Shown one piece after another: positions 55,386-63,728 of a stretch of DNA of 64,000 nucleotides. The stretch lies in contig NZ_LMPP01000002.1 in NCBI RefSeq assembly GCF_001423885.1, positions 628,575 to 692,574 on the forward strand, given 5' to 3'. The position numbers were made by a program, and so were the translations under genes. The notes under the pieces were generated by a model, which was not told where the DNA came from, did no database searches, and was given only the letters and a program-made list of their open reading frames with translations. This DNA is from Rathayibacter sp. Leaf185. GTDB lineage: Bacteria > Actinomycetota > Actinomycetes > Actinomycetales > Microbacteriaceae. Each line of letters begins with the position of its first letter. Positions within the stretch are counted from its first letter, which is position 1.

Positions 55386-56348
55386 ATGACGACGACCGCC
55401 CCGCGTCGCACGGAGAGCGCACCGCCGCCTCCGGCCGCGAAGGCCCCCCGCGAGAAGCGCGCCGGCGGCTACTGGCTCTACCTGATCCCCGGGTTCGTGC
55501 TGTTCACGTTCATCGTGCTCATCCCGCTGATCTGGAACATCTACATCAGCTTCACCTCGTGGCGCGGCATCAAGCCGCCCATCTTCATCGGCCTCGACAA
55601 CTGGATCGAGCTGATGGGGGACGACCAGTTCTGGACGTCCTTCCTCAACTCCGTCTACATGATCATCGCGATGGTGATCGTCCCGACGATCCTCGGCCTG
55701 CTGCTCGCCGCCATCCTGTTCGACCTGGTCGGCAAGAAGTTCGGCGGCAGGCTCGCCAGCTTCCTCCGGGCGACCTACTACCTGCCGCAGATCCTCCCCA
55801 CGGTCATCGCGGCGATCGTGATCGGCTGGATCCTCCGCCCCGACAACGGCGCGCTCAACTCGATCCTCGAGGCCGTGGGTCTCGGCTCGCTGGCGCACGA
55901 CTGGCTCGGCAAGCCCGACACCGCGATGCTCTCGATCATGGTCGTGATGATCTGGGTGCAGCTCGGCTACCCGGTCGTCATCTTCATGGCCGCCCTGCAG
56001 CGCGTCGATCCCGAGCTGTACGAGGCCGCCGAGCTCGACGGCGCCAACTGGTTCCAGCGCTTCCGCTGGATCACCATCTCGATCATCCGCCCCGAGGTCT
56101 TCGTGGTCACCCTGACCTGCACCATCGCGGCGCTGAAGGTCTTCGGACCGATCTACGCGCTGACCCGCGGCGGGCCGGGCGATTCGACGATCGTGCCCAG
56201 CTACTACTCCTACACCGAGTTCTTCCAGAAGCAGCAGGTGGGCTACGGCGCGACCATCGCGACCGCTCTCACGATCGTCATCGTGATCCTGGCCGTCCTG
56301 TTCATCCGCGCCCAGGAGCGCGTCGAGCGCAGCGAAGGAGTCCGCTGA
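55386..56348 (+). CDS. ABC sugar importer permease 1 (CUT1, MalF/UgpA type)
   Basis: This 320-residue membrane protein has six helices and the EAA loop YEAAELDGANWFQRFRWITI near residue 215. The N-terminal helix is YWLYLIPGFVLFTFIVLIPL. With permease 2 it forms the channel for the oligosaccharide delivered by the lipoprotein. No ATPase gene is present in the cluster, so it probably borrows an MsiK-type shared ATPase, as many actinobacterial CUT1 systems do. ATG 55386 follows CGAAGGAC. Its stop overlaps permease 2 (TGATG). Confidence 0.92.
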   Translation: MTTTAPRRTESAPPPPAAKAPREKRAGGYWLYLIPGFVLFTFIVLIPLIWNIYISFTSWRGIKPPIFIGLDNWIELMGDDQFWTSFLNSVYMIIAMVIVPTILGLLLAAILFDLVGKKFGGRLASFLRATYYLPQILPTVIAAIVIGWILRPDNGALNSILEAVGLGSLAHDWLGKPDTAMLSIMVVMIWVQLGYPVVIFMAALQRVDPELYEAAELDGANWFQRFRWITISIIRPEVFVVTLTCTIAALKVFGPIYALTRGGPGDSTIVPSYYSYTEFFQKQQVGYGATIATALTIVIVILAVLFIRAQERVERSEGVR

Positions 56349-57268
56349 TGTCGGCCATCGAGACCCTGCCCCTCACTCAGGCCGGCACAGAGGACAGTGA
56401 CCTGACCACTCCCAAGAAGGCGCCCAAGGCGTCGAAGGGCGCGACCAAGCGCACCCTCGGCGACTGGATGATCCTGCTCGTGGCGGTCGTGATCGGACTC
56501 GTGATCATCAGCCCCGTCGTGCTGATCCTGCTCAACTCGTTCAAGTCCCCGACCGACTACTCGGCGAACGGTCCGCTGTCGATCCCGACCGGCCTCTCGT
56601 TCGACGGACTCTCGACCTTCTGGGAGCGCGTCAACTTCCCCGAGAAGCTCGGCAACTCGATCCTGATCTCCGGCTCCGTCGCGATCCTCGCGGTCGTGCT
56701 CTCGGTGCTGAACGCCTACGCGATCGGGATCGGACGCGTCCGCGGCCGGAGCTGGATCATCATCCTGTTCCTGCTGGCGAACATGCTGCCCCAGGAGGCG
56801 CTGCTCTACCCGCTGTACTACATGTTCAAGGCGGTCGGCATCTACGACAGCCAGCTCTCGGTGATCATCATCTTCACCGTGATCCAGTCGGCGTTCGGCA
56901 CCTATCTGCTCTCGAGCGTCTACGGCACCTTCCCCAAGGAGATCCTCGAGGCCGCGGCTCTCGACGGCGCCTCGAAGTGGCAGGTGCTCACCCGGGTGAT
57001 CGTCCCGATCTCGCGGCCGACCCTCTCGGTGCTGATGATCTTCTTCTTCATCTGGACCTGGAACGAGTTCCTCATCCCGCTGGTGTTCCTGGTCAGCGAT
57101 GCGACGCAGACCGTGCCGATCGCGATCTCGAGCCTCCAGGGCGACAAGATCATGGACGTCACGACGACCAGCGCCAGCGCTCTTCTGGGCCTGCTGCCGA
57201 CGCTGATCTTCTTCCTGATCTTCCAGCGCACGCTGACCCGCGGCATCACCGCCGGCGCGGTCAAGTAG
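56348..57268 (+). CDS. ABC sugar importer permease 2 (CUT1, MalG type)
   Basis: This 306-residue membrane protein has a Lys-rich N-terminal tail, six helices (MILLVAVVIGLVIISPVVLI first) and the EAA loop LEAAALDGASKWQVLTRVIV near residue 198, followed by FFFIWTWNEFLIPLVFL. It partners permease 1, with which its ATG overlaps by one base. It is followed by a hairpin and then the alpha-xylosidase gene. Confidence 0.92.
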   Translation: MSAIETLPLTQAGTEDSDLTTPKKAPKASKGATKRTLGDWMILLVAVVIGLVIISPVVLILLNSFKSPTDYSANGPLSIPTGLSFDGLSTFWERVNFPEKLGNSILISGSVAILAVVLSVLNAYAIGIGRVRGRSWIIILFLLANMLPQEALLYPLYYMFKAVGIYDSQLSVIIIFTVIQSAFGTYLLSSVYGTFPKEILEAAALDGASKWQVLTRVIVPISRPTLSVLMIFFFIWTWNEFLIPLVFLVSDATQTVPIAISSLQGDKIMDVTTTSASALLGLLPTLIFFLIFQRTLTRGITAGAVK

Positions 57269-57282
57269 CACCACTATCGCCG

Positions 57283-57310
57283 CGGGGCGGGCTCCTCCTG
57301 AGCCGCCCCG
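57283..57310 (+). terminator. Hairpin between permease 2 and the alpha-xylosidase gene
   Basis: CGGGGCGG (57283-57290) pairs with CCGCCCCG (57303-57310), with CTC/GAG inside and one bulge. Probably an attenuator that lowers read-through into the xylosidase gene. Confidence 0.6.
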
Positions 57311-57372
57311 TGGCGCTCCTCTTCTTCGGCGCGCTCCGACGAGCGCGATCACCGCCCCGGAAAGGCACACGC

Positions 57373-59589
57373 ATGAAGTTCACCGACGGGTTCTGGCAGA
57401 CGAGGGCAGGATTCACGCCCCTCTTCTCGCAGGAGGCGTACGACATCCGCACCGACGGTTCGACGCTCGAGGTGATCGCTCCGACCAAGGTGATCCAGGG
57501 TCGCGGCGATGTGCTCAACCGCCCCACGCTGACCGTCACGGTCTCGTCCCCCGCCGAGGGCGTCGCGAAGGTGCGCATCGAGCACTGGCGCGGCACCGCG
57601 ACGCGCCCCGGGTTCGACCTGGTCGACGGCTCCGTCGGCGAGGCGAGGGTCACGGAGGCGGGCGGCGTGCTCCGCACGGGCGATCTCGAGGTCCGCTTGG
57701 CGCAGGGCGCACCGTGGTCACTCGAGTTCTGGGACACCGCGACCGGCACCCGCCTCACCGGCTCCGGGCACAAGGCGCAGGGCTACCTGACGGGTCCCGA
57801 CGGCGAGGCCTACCTGCACGAGCAGCTCGATCTCGGCGTCGGGGAGCTCGTCTACGGCCTCGGCGAGCGCTTCGGCCCCTTCGTCAAGAACGGCCAGACC
57901 GTCGACGTCTGGAACGCCGACGGCGGCACCTCCTCCGAGCAGGCCTACAAGAACGTCCCGTTCTACCTCTCGAGCCGCGGCTACGGCGTGCTCGTCAACG
58001 ACCCGGGCCTGGTCTCGTTCGAGATCGGCTCGGAGGCGGTCGAGCGCGTGCAGTTCTCGGTCGGTGGCGAGGCGCTGGAGTACCTGGTGATCCAGGGCCC
58101 GACGAAGAAGGACGTGCTGCGCCGCTACACCGGGCTCGCCGGCCGCCCGGCCGTCGTCCCCGCCTGGACCTACGGACTCTGGCTCACCACCAGCTTCACC
58201 ACGAGCTACGACGAGGAGACGGTCACCTCCTTCATCGACGGCTTCGCCGAGCGGGAGCTGCCGCTCTCGGCCTTCCACTTCGACTGCTTCTGGATGCGCG
58301 AGTTCCAGTGGACCGACCTCGAGTGGGACCCGCGCACCTTCCCCGATCCCGAGGGGATCCTCGCCCGCCTGCACGAGCGCGGCCTGCACACCTGCGTCTG
58401 GATCAACCCCTACATCGCGCAGGCCTCCGCCCTCTTCGCGGAGGGCCGCGAGAAGGGCTACCTGCTGCGCACCGCCTCCGGCGACGTCTGGCAGTGGGAC
58501 CTGTGGGTCGCCGGCATGGCGCTGATCGACTTCACCAACCCGGAGGCGACGCGCTGGTTCCAGGACAAGCTGCGCATCCTCGTGCGCCAGGGAGTCGACT
58601 CGTTCAAGACCGACTTCGGCGAGCGCATCCCCTCCGAGGGCGTGGTCTGGCACGACGGCACCGACCCCGAGGCGATGCACAACTGGTACACCCAGCTCTA
58701 CAACCGCGCCGTGTTCGAGGTGCTCGAGGAGGAGCTCGGCGAGGGTCGCGCGGCCCTCTTCGCCCGCAGTGCCACCGTCGGCGGCCAGGCGCTGCCCGTG
58801 CACTGGGGCGGCGACAACACCTCCTCGTACGTGTCGATGGCCGAGACCCTGCGCGGCGGGCTCTCGCTCGCCCTCGGCGGCTTCGGCTTCTGGGCGCACG
58901 ACATCGGCGGCTTCGAGGGCACGCCCGATCCCGGCGTGTTCAAGCGCTGGCTCGCCTTCGGCCTGCTCTCGTCGCACTCGCGACTGCACGGCTCGTCGTC
59001 GGTGCGCGTGCCGTGGGCGTTCGACGAGGAGGCGGTCGAGGTCACCCGCCGCTTCACGAGGCTCAAGCTCTCGCTGATGCCCTACCTGTTCGCTGCGGGA
59101 GCGGAGGCGGCGCGCGTCGGCACCCCCGTCATGCGCCCGATGACGCTCGAGTTCGAGGACGACCGGAACGCCGCGCACCTCGACACGCAGTACATGCTCG
59201 GCCACGACCTGCTGGTCGCTCCGGTGTTCACCGCCGACGGCTCGGTCGAGTTCTACCTGCCCCGCGGCCTCTGGACCAGCTGGTGGACCGGCGAGACGAT
59301 CGCCTCGACGGGGGAGTGGCGCCGCGAGGTGCACGGCTTCGACTCGCTGCCGCTCTACGTCCGCGAGGGCGCGGTGATCCCGGTCGGCGCGCGCAGCGAC
59401 GTCGCCGAGTACGACTACCTCGACGGGCTCGAGCTCCGGGTCTTCCCCGGCGGCGACGGCGCGACCGAAGTGCGGGTCGTGGCGCACGACTCCGGAGCCG
59501 AGACCGTGTTCACCGTGACCCGTTCGGGAGGCGACGTGGCCGTCGACGCGCCCGCCGGCTCCTGGAGCTGGACCCGCGCCGGAGCCTGA
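57373..59589 (+). CDS. yicI: Alpha-xylosidase, GH31 (YicI type)
   Basis: This 738-residue GH31 enzyme is very close in motif order to E. coli YicI. The catalytic nucleophile is Asp414 in SFKTDFGERIP, the acid/base Asp481 in PVHWGGDNTSSYVSMAE; also FHFDCFWMREFQWTDLEWDP and FGFWAHDIGGFEG. The Cys/Trp of HFDCFWM are markers that separate alpha-xylosidases from alpha-glucosidases in this family. It has no signal peptide, so it hydrolyses imported alpha-xylosides such as isoprimeverose in the cytoplasm, giving xylose for XylA/XylB. ATG 57373 follows GGAAAGG. Confidence 0.92.
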   Translation: MKFTDGFWQTRAGFTPLFSQEAYDIRTDGSTLEVIAPTKVIQGRGDVLNRPTLTVTVSSPAEGVAKVRIEHWRGTATRPGFDLVDGSVGEARVTEAGGVLRTGDLEVRLAQGAPWSLEFWDTATGTRLTGSGHKAQGYLTGPDGEAYLHEQLDLGVGELVYGLGERFGPFVKNGQTVDVWNADGGTSSEQAYKNVPFYLSSRGYGVLVNDPGLVSFEIGSEAVERVQFSVGGEALEYLVIQGPTKKDVLRRYTGLAGRPAVVPAWTYGLWLTTSFTTSYDEETVTSFIDGFAERELPLSAFHFDCFWMREFQWTDLEWDPRTFPDPEGILARLHERGLHTCVWINPYIAQASALFAEGREKGYLLRTASGDVWQWDLWVAGMALIDFTNPEATRWFQDKLRILVRQGVDSFKTDFGERIPSEGVVWHDGTDPEAMHNWYTQLYNRAVFEVLEEELGEGRAALFARSATVGGQALPVHWGGDNTSSYVSMAETLRGGLSLALGGFGFWAHDIGGFEGTPDPGVFKRWLAFGLLSSHSRLHGSSSVRVPWAFDEEAVEVTRRFTRLKLSLMPYLFAAGAEAARVGTPVMRPMTLEFEDDRNAAHLDTQYMLGHDLLVAPVFTADGSVEFYLPRGLWTSWWTGETIASTGEWRREVHGFDSLPLYVREGAVIPVGARSDVAEYDYLDGLELRVFPGGDGATEVRVVAHDSGAETVFTVTRSGGDVAVDAPAGSWSWTRAGA

Positions 59590-59596
59590 GTCGCGC

Positions 59597-59658
59597 AACG
59601 TCAGCTGAGAGGGCTTCTCGCGCACCATCGTGCGCGACGACTCTTCTCAGCTGACGTT
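59597..59658. repeat. Nested intergenic hairpin, family D
   Basis: Outer arms AACGTCAGCTGAGA (59597-59610) and 59645-59658 are perfect 14-bp complements. Inside, TCGCGCAC (59618-59625) pairs with GTGCGCGA (59630-59637). It starts 8 nt after the xylosidase stop and may end that transcript before the ROK gene. Confidence 0.85.
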
Positions 59659-59722
59659 ATGCGCGGCGGGCGCCGTCCCGCCCGCCGATAGGCTGGCTCC
59701 GGCCAGAAGAGGAGATCGCGGA

Positions 59723-60907
59723 ATGCCCGACCACGCGACGCGCGGCAACAACCTCGACCGGGTCCGGCGCCACAACCTCGCCGCGATCCTCCGTCTCGTC
59801 CACCGCGGCGGCCCGCGATCCCGCTCGCAGCTCACGCGGGCGACCGGGCTCAACCGCTCCACGATCGCGGCTCTCGTCGGCGAGCTCGTCGAGCTCGGCA
59901 TCGTCCGCGAGCGCGACCCCGACACGGTGAACCAGGTGGGGCGCCCGAGCCCGATCGTCGAGGCCGATCCGCGGATCGTCGCCCTCGCCGTGAACCCCGA
60001 GATCGACGCGGTGACCGTCGCGGTCGTCGGCTTCGACGCCGAGGTGCGCCACCGCATCCGCCGCACCGCCTCCGTGCCGACCGCCGAGGCCGCCGCGCGC
60101 CTCGCGGCCGACGCCGTCGCCGAGCTCCTCGCCGAGCTGCCGGAGGACGTCCGCACCGTCGGGATCGGCGTCGCCGTCCCCGGCCTCGTCCGCGACGCCG
60201 ACGGACTCGTCAGGGTCGGCCCGCACCTCGGCTGGTCCGACGAGCCGTTCTCGCGCATGCTCGCCGAGGCGACTGGCCTCCCCGTCCTGTCGGCCAACGA
60301 CGCGAACCTCGGCGCGCTCGCCGAGAGCGTCCTCGGCGCCGGCCGCGACGTCTCGCACCTCGTCTACCTCAACGGCGGCGCGAGCGGCATCGGCGCCGGC
60401 GTCATCGTCAGAGGCACGCCGCTGCACGGCATCGACGGCTACGCGGGCGAGATCGGCCACACCCTGGTCAACAGCGCGGGCGTCGACTGCCACTGCGGCG
60501 CGATCGGCTGCCTCGAGACCGAGGTGGGGCGCGCCGAGCTGCTCACGGTGCTGGGGCTCGAGGAGAGCGAGCGGCTCGAGGAGGCGCTCGCCGCTTCCGA
60601 GGACCCCGCCGTGCGCACCGAGGTCGAGCGGCAGCTCGGGCACCTCGCGGTGGCGCTGCGCAACGTCATCAACATCTTCAACCCGCAGCTCGTGGTGCTC
60701 GGCGGGTTCCTGGGCGCGCTCGTCGGAGTCGCACCCGGGTTCCTCGAGGCGCGGCTGGCGCGCGGCGGCCCCTTCCGTGTCGCGCTCGACTCCGTGCGCA
60801 TCGCCCGGACCGAGCTCGGCGGCGATCTGCTGATGCTCGGAGCCGCCGAGCTCGCCTTCGAGCACCTGCTGGCCGACCCGCTGACGGCCGAGCTGCACCC
60901 GGCCTGA
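59723..60907 (+). CDS. ROK-family transcriptional regulator (XylR/NagC-like)
   Basis: Of 394 residues, an N-terminal winged helix-turn-helix (SRSQLTRATGLNRSTIAALV near 33-52) is followed by a ROK sugar-binding core (GIGVAVPGLV; LVYLNGGASGIGAGVIV; GEIGHTLVN) with the zinc motif CHCGAIGCLE near residue 256. Location beside xylA/xylB and the alpha-xylosidase suggests a xylose repressor (inference). ATG 59723 has AGAGGAGA upstream. It lies after hairpin D, so it may have its own promoter. Confidence 0.9.
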   Translation: MPDHATRGNNLDRVRRHNLAAILRLVHRGGPRSRSQLTRATGLNRSTIAALVGELVELGIVRERDPDTVNQVGRPSPIVEADPRIVALAVNPEIDAVTVAVVGFDAEVRHRIRRTASVPTAEAAARLAADAVAELLAELPEDVRTVGIGVAVPGLVRDADGLVRVGPHLGWSDEPFSRMLAEATGLPVLSANDANLGALAESVLGAGRDVSHLVYLNGGASGIGAGVIVRGTPLHGIDGYAGEIGHTLVNSAGVDCHCGAIGCLETEVGRAELLTVLGLEESERLEEALAASEDPAVRTEVERQLGHLAVALRNVINIFNPQLVVLGGFLGALVGVAPGFLEARLARGGPFRVALDSVRIARTELGGDLLMLGAAELAFEHLLADPLTAELHPA

Positions 60908-61010
60908 CTCGGCGTCGGTCACGCGGCGCCGACCTGCAGCCGGGTCATCAGGCGTCGATCCGGCCTCGACGACCTGTCCGCCCGCGATGGGCACAAGGAG
61001 AGGGTCGGAT

Positions 61011-61595
61011 CTAGCGGGACGAGGCAGCGGTCTCGGGCCAGTGGTCGAGGGCGACGATGAAGCCCTGGACGAGCCGCTCGAAGCTCCGGTCCACGTCGGC
61101 GCTCCATTGGAACGCTCCTGCCGTCTCGTACGAGACGAACCCGTGCAGCGTGGAGCGGAAGGCGCGGACGGCGTCCACCGCGTCGTCGCCCTCGAGGCGG
61201 TAGGCGGCGAGGACGTCGGCGATCACCTGGATCGCGGCGACCGAGACGGCCTCGTCGTCGACGTCGCCGGGCGCCGGCATCAGGTTCGCCGCCTCGTACC
61301 GGGCAGGGTGCTCCCGTGCCCAGTCGCGGTAGGCGTGCGACATCGCCGCGATCGCGTCCGCGCCGGAGCGGCCGGCGGAGGACCGCGCGAGGACTCCGCC
61401 CAGTGCGCGCTTGGCGTGCACGGCGATGTCGCGGTGCAGGCCCGCCATCGAGTCGATGTGCTTGTAGAGGGAGGGCTGGCGGACGCCGAGGCGCTCCGCG
61501 AGGGCCGAGAGCGTGAGCCGGGCGAGGCCCACCTCGTCGGCCATCGCGGCTGCCTCCTCCGCCACGCGGTCCCTGGTCAGTCCGGCCCTAGGCAC
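61011..61595 (-). CDS. TetR/AcrR-family regulator
   Basis: This 194-residue repressor has an N-terminal helix-turn-helix (LTLSALAERLGVRQPSLYKH near 27-46) and a helical C-terminal domain of the TetR_C_33/WHG type (FRSTLHGFVSYETAGAFQWS). It is divergent from the SRPBCC gene and the 33-bp palindrome between them is its likely operator. The start is GTG 61595; no strong SD. Confidence 0.9.
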   Translation of the reverse strand: MPRAGLTRDRVAEEAAAMADEVGLARLTLSALAERLGVRQPSLYKHIDSMAGLHRDIAVHAKRALGGVLARSSAGRSGADAIAAMSHAYRDWAREHPARYEAANLMPAPGDVDDEAVSVAAIQVIADVLAAYRLEGDDAVDAVRAFRSTLHGFVSYETAGAFQWSADVDRSFERLVQGFIVALDHWPETAASSR

Positions 61596-61646
61596 GGTGG
61601 CCGGCGCTCGTCGAGTTCATGGTCTCGAGCATGGCCGCCTTGGGGC

Positions 61647-61679
61647 CTATAAGCAATAGCTGATGGCTATTGACTATAG
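61647..61679. promoter_or_regulatory. TetR operator between divergent genes
   Basis: CAATAGC (61654-61660) and GCTATTG (61666-61672) form a perfect core around 5 nt. The repeat extends to CTATA...TATAG at both ends (arms 14 bp with 2 mismatches), in an AT-rich island within GC-rich DNA. Confidence 0.8.
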
Positions 61680-61737
61680 CTTCGCAGCGGAGCATGCTGA
61701 CTCCACCACCCGCCGCACCCGAAGAACGGAAGACACC

Positions 61738-62181
61738 ATGAGCATCGTCCTCGCCACCACGGTCGACATCATCGCCACTCCTGAGGAGGTCTGGGAGGTG
61801 CTCTCCGACTTCTCCGCGTACGGCGAGTGGAGCAACTTCTCCCGTGTCGACGGAACCGCAGAGCTCGGCAGCACCCTGCGGATGCGGATGCGGATGCCCG
61901 GGTTCTGGTTCTCCTCGACGGTCACCGCCGTCGACGAGGCCCGCGAGCTGCAGTGGTCGGCGACGCTCCTCTCGGCGGGGCTCTTCCTCGGCGAGCACTC
62001 CTTCGTCCTCAGTGTCACCGACGACGGCGGCACCCGGGTCCACAACACCGAGACGTTCTCGGGAGCGCTCACCGGGCCGTTCACGGGTCTCTTCGCGAAG
62101 AACCACGGCGACGGGGGCTACGCGGCGTTCAACCAGTCGCTCAAGCGCCGGGTCGAGGCGCGGGTCCCGCAGGCGTCCTGA
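61738..62181 (+). CDS. SRPBCC-family (polyketide cyclase/START-like) protein
   Basis: This 147-residue protein begins with IVLATTVDIIATPEEVWEVL and LSDFSAYGEWSNFSRVDG, the usual start of SRPBCC/polyketide cyclase 2 proteins, and ends with a long helix (GYAAFNQSLKRRVEARV). It has a hydrophobic ligand-binding cavity; ligand unknown. ATG 61738 follows AACGGAAG. It is probably under the control of the divergent TetR protein, whose operator lies just upstream. Confidence 0.85.
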   Translation: MSIVLATTVDIIATPEEVWEVLSDFSAYGEWSNFSRVDGTAELGSTLRMRMRMPGFWFSSTVTAVDEARELQWSATLLSAGLFLGEHSFVLSVTDDGGTRVHNTETFSGALTGPFTGLFAKNHGDGGYAAFNQSLKRRVEARVPQAS

Positions 62182-62327
62182 GTCCGGAGGGACGGGTTGT
62201 CGAATGGATTCGATGAATCGGGAATAGACGGTTCGCCGCGTCGCTTTCTGTGAGGAGCGGTGCAGATCCGAGGGTCGGCCGCGACTCCTCCGACCGCTCC
62301 GCACTGCCTCCGCGCAGGAAGGCCCTC

Positions 62328-63581
62328 GTGACCTCGACCTCCACCCCCTCGACCGCGGTGCACCGCCACCCCGGCGACGCGCTGTCGAACCGCCAGCGCC
62401 TGATCTACGTGATCGTCCTGGGCGCGCTGACCGCCCTCGGCCCGTTCACGATCGACCTCTACCTCCCCGCGTTCCCCGCCCTGCAGAGCGAGCTGAACGT
62501 CTCGGAGGCGGCCGTGCAGCTCACCCTCACCGGCACCACCCTCGGCTTCGCCCTCGGGCAGCTGGTCGTCGGACCGTGGAGCGACGTGGTCGGCCGGCGG
62601 CTGCCGATCCTGCTCGCGACCTCGCTGCACGTGCTCGCCTGCATCGGCGCGGCCTTCGCGCCCGAGATCGTCTCGCTCGGCGTCTTCCGCTTCCTGATGG
62701 GTGCCGGCGCGGCAGCGGGCGGAGTCGTCGCGATGGCGATGGTCCGCGACCTCTTCGGCGGTCGTCCCCTCGTCAAGATGCTCTCGCGCCTGGCCCTCGT
62801 GTCCGGTCTCGCCCCGGTGCTCGCACCCGTGATCGGCTCGCAGCTGCTGCTCGTCATGGACTGGCGCGGCATCTTCGTCTTCCTCGCCGCCTACGGCGTG
62901 CTCGTCATGACCGCCGTCGCGCTGCTGATCGTCGAGACCCGCCCGCGCGAGGTGCGCCGAGACAGCGACGGCCGGACGCTCGTCCAGCGCTACCGCGCCG
63001 TGCTCAGCGATCGCACGTTCCTCGGTGTCGCCGTGATCGGCGGCATGACCTTCGCCGGTCTGTTCACCTACCTCTCGAGTTCGGCGTTCCTCTTCCAGGG
63101 GCTCTACGGATTCGACGCGCAGCAGTACGGACTGCTCTTCGCGGTCAACTCGCTCGGCGTGGTCGCGGGTGTCCAGGCGTCCTCGTACCTCAGCCGCCGG
63201 GTCGGCCCGCAGTGGATCCTCGCCATCACGACGATCTCGCTCTTCGTCACTGCGGGGCTCATCGCCCTCTTCGACGTGCTCGACTTCGGCATCTGGGGCA
63301 CGCTCGTGCCGCTCTGGCTCTTCATCGCGTCCTGCGGCTTCAGCTTCCCGTGCGTGCAGGTGCTCGGTCTCGTCAATCACGGGCGGGAGGCGGGCACCGC
63401 CGCATCGCTGCTCGGCGCCGTCAACTTCGGCACCGCGGGCCTGCTCTCGCCGATCTCCGGCATCTTCGGCGCCGACTCCGCCGTGCCGATGGCCCTGGTG
63501 ATGATGTCGACCGCCGCCGTGTCGATCCTGGCGCTCTGGCTGATCGTCCGGCCGCGGACGGTGCCCGACCTGCAGGACTGA
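62328..63581 (+). CDS. Bcr/CflA-type multidrug efflux MFS transporter
   Basis: This 417-residue exporter has 12 helices. The conserved motifs are GPFTIDLYLPAFPALQSEL (helix 1, motif D1-like), PWSDVVGRRLPIL (motif A) and RFLMGAGAAAGGVVAMAMVRD (Bcr/CflA signature). It is expected to expel drugs such as bicyclomycin or florfenicol, or sulfonamides, driven by protons. GTG 62328 is chosen with AGGAAGG 5 nt upstream. TCGAATGGATTCGA at 62200-62213 may be an operator. Confidence 0.9.
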   Translation: MTSTSTPSTAVHRHPGDALSNRQRLIYVIVLGALTALGPFTIDLYLPAFPALQSELNVSEAAVQLTLTGTTLGFALGQLVVGPWSDVVGRRLPILLATSLHVLACIGAAFAPEIVSLGVFRFLMGAGAAAGGVVAMAMVRDLFGGRPLVKMLSRLALVSGLAPVLAPVIGSQLLLVMDWRGIFVFLAAYGVLVMTAVALLIVETRPREVRRDSDGRTLVQRYRAVLSDRTFLGVAVIGGMTFAGLFTYLSSSAFLFQGLYGFDAQQYGLLFAVNSLGVVAGVQASSYLSRRVGPQWILAITTISLFVTAGLIALFDVLDFGIWGTLVPLWLFIASCGFSFPCVQVLGLVNHGREAGTAASLLGAVNFGTAGLLSPISGIFGADSAVPMALVMMSTAAVSILALWLIVRPRTVPDLQD

Positions 63582-63582
63582 C

Positions 63583-63660
63583 CTCCGGCTCGTCGAATCG
63601 CGTTCGGCTCGCTGATTCCGTCGGTTTCTGCGAGCCGAACCGGATTCTGCGAGCCGAACG
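63583..63660. repeat. Intergenic repeat, family B copy 2
   Basis: CGTTCGGCTCGC (63601-63612) is followed by two direct copies of its complement, TCTGCGAGCCGAAC at 63627-63640 and 63647-63660 (20-nt period). The surrounding CGGCTCG...GAATCG matches copy 1 at 21463-21531. Alternative stems can form with either copy. Confidence 0.85.
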
Positions 63661-63728
63661 TGCCCGGCAGGCCCGCCGCCGCGATGCAACCCCCTGCGGT
63701 GAACGGCGGGCGACGGCAGTATGTCCGG

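Noticed and set aside
62200-62213. TCGAATGGATTCGA as a fourth site of the LacI regulator
   Set aside because: Its outer bases match, but the centre is GG rather than CG and it lies 8.5 kb from the cluster; noted only as a possible operator of the efflux gene.
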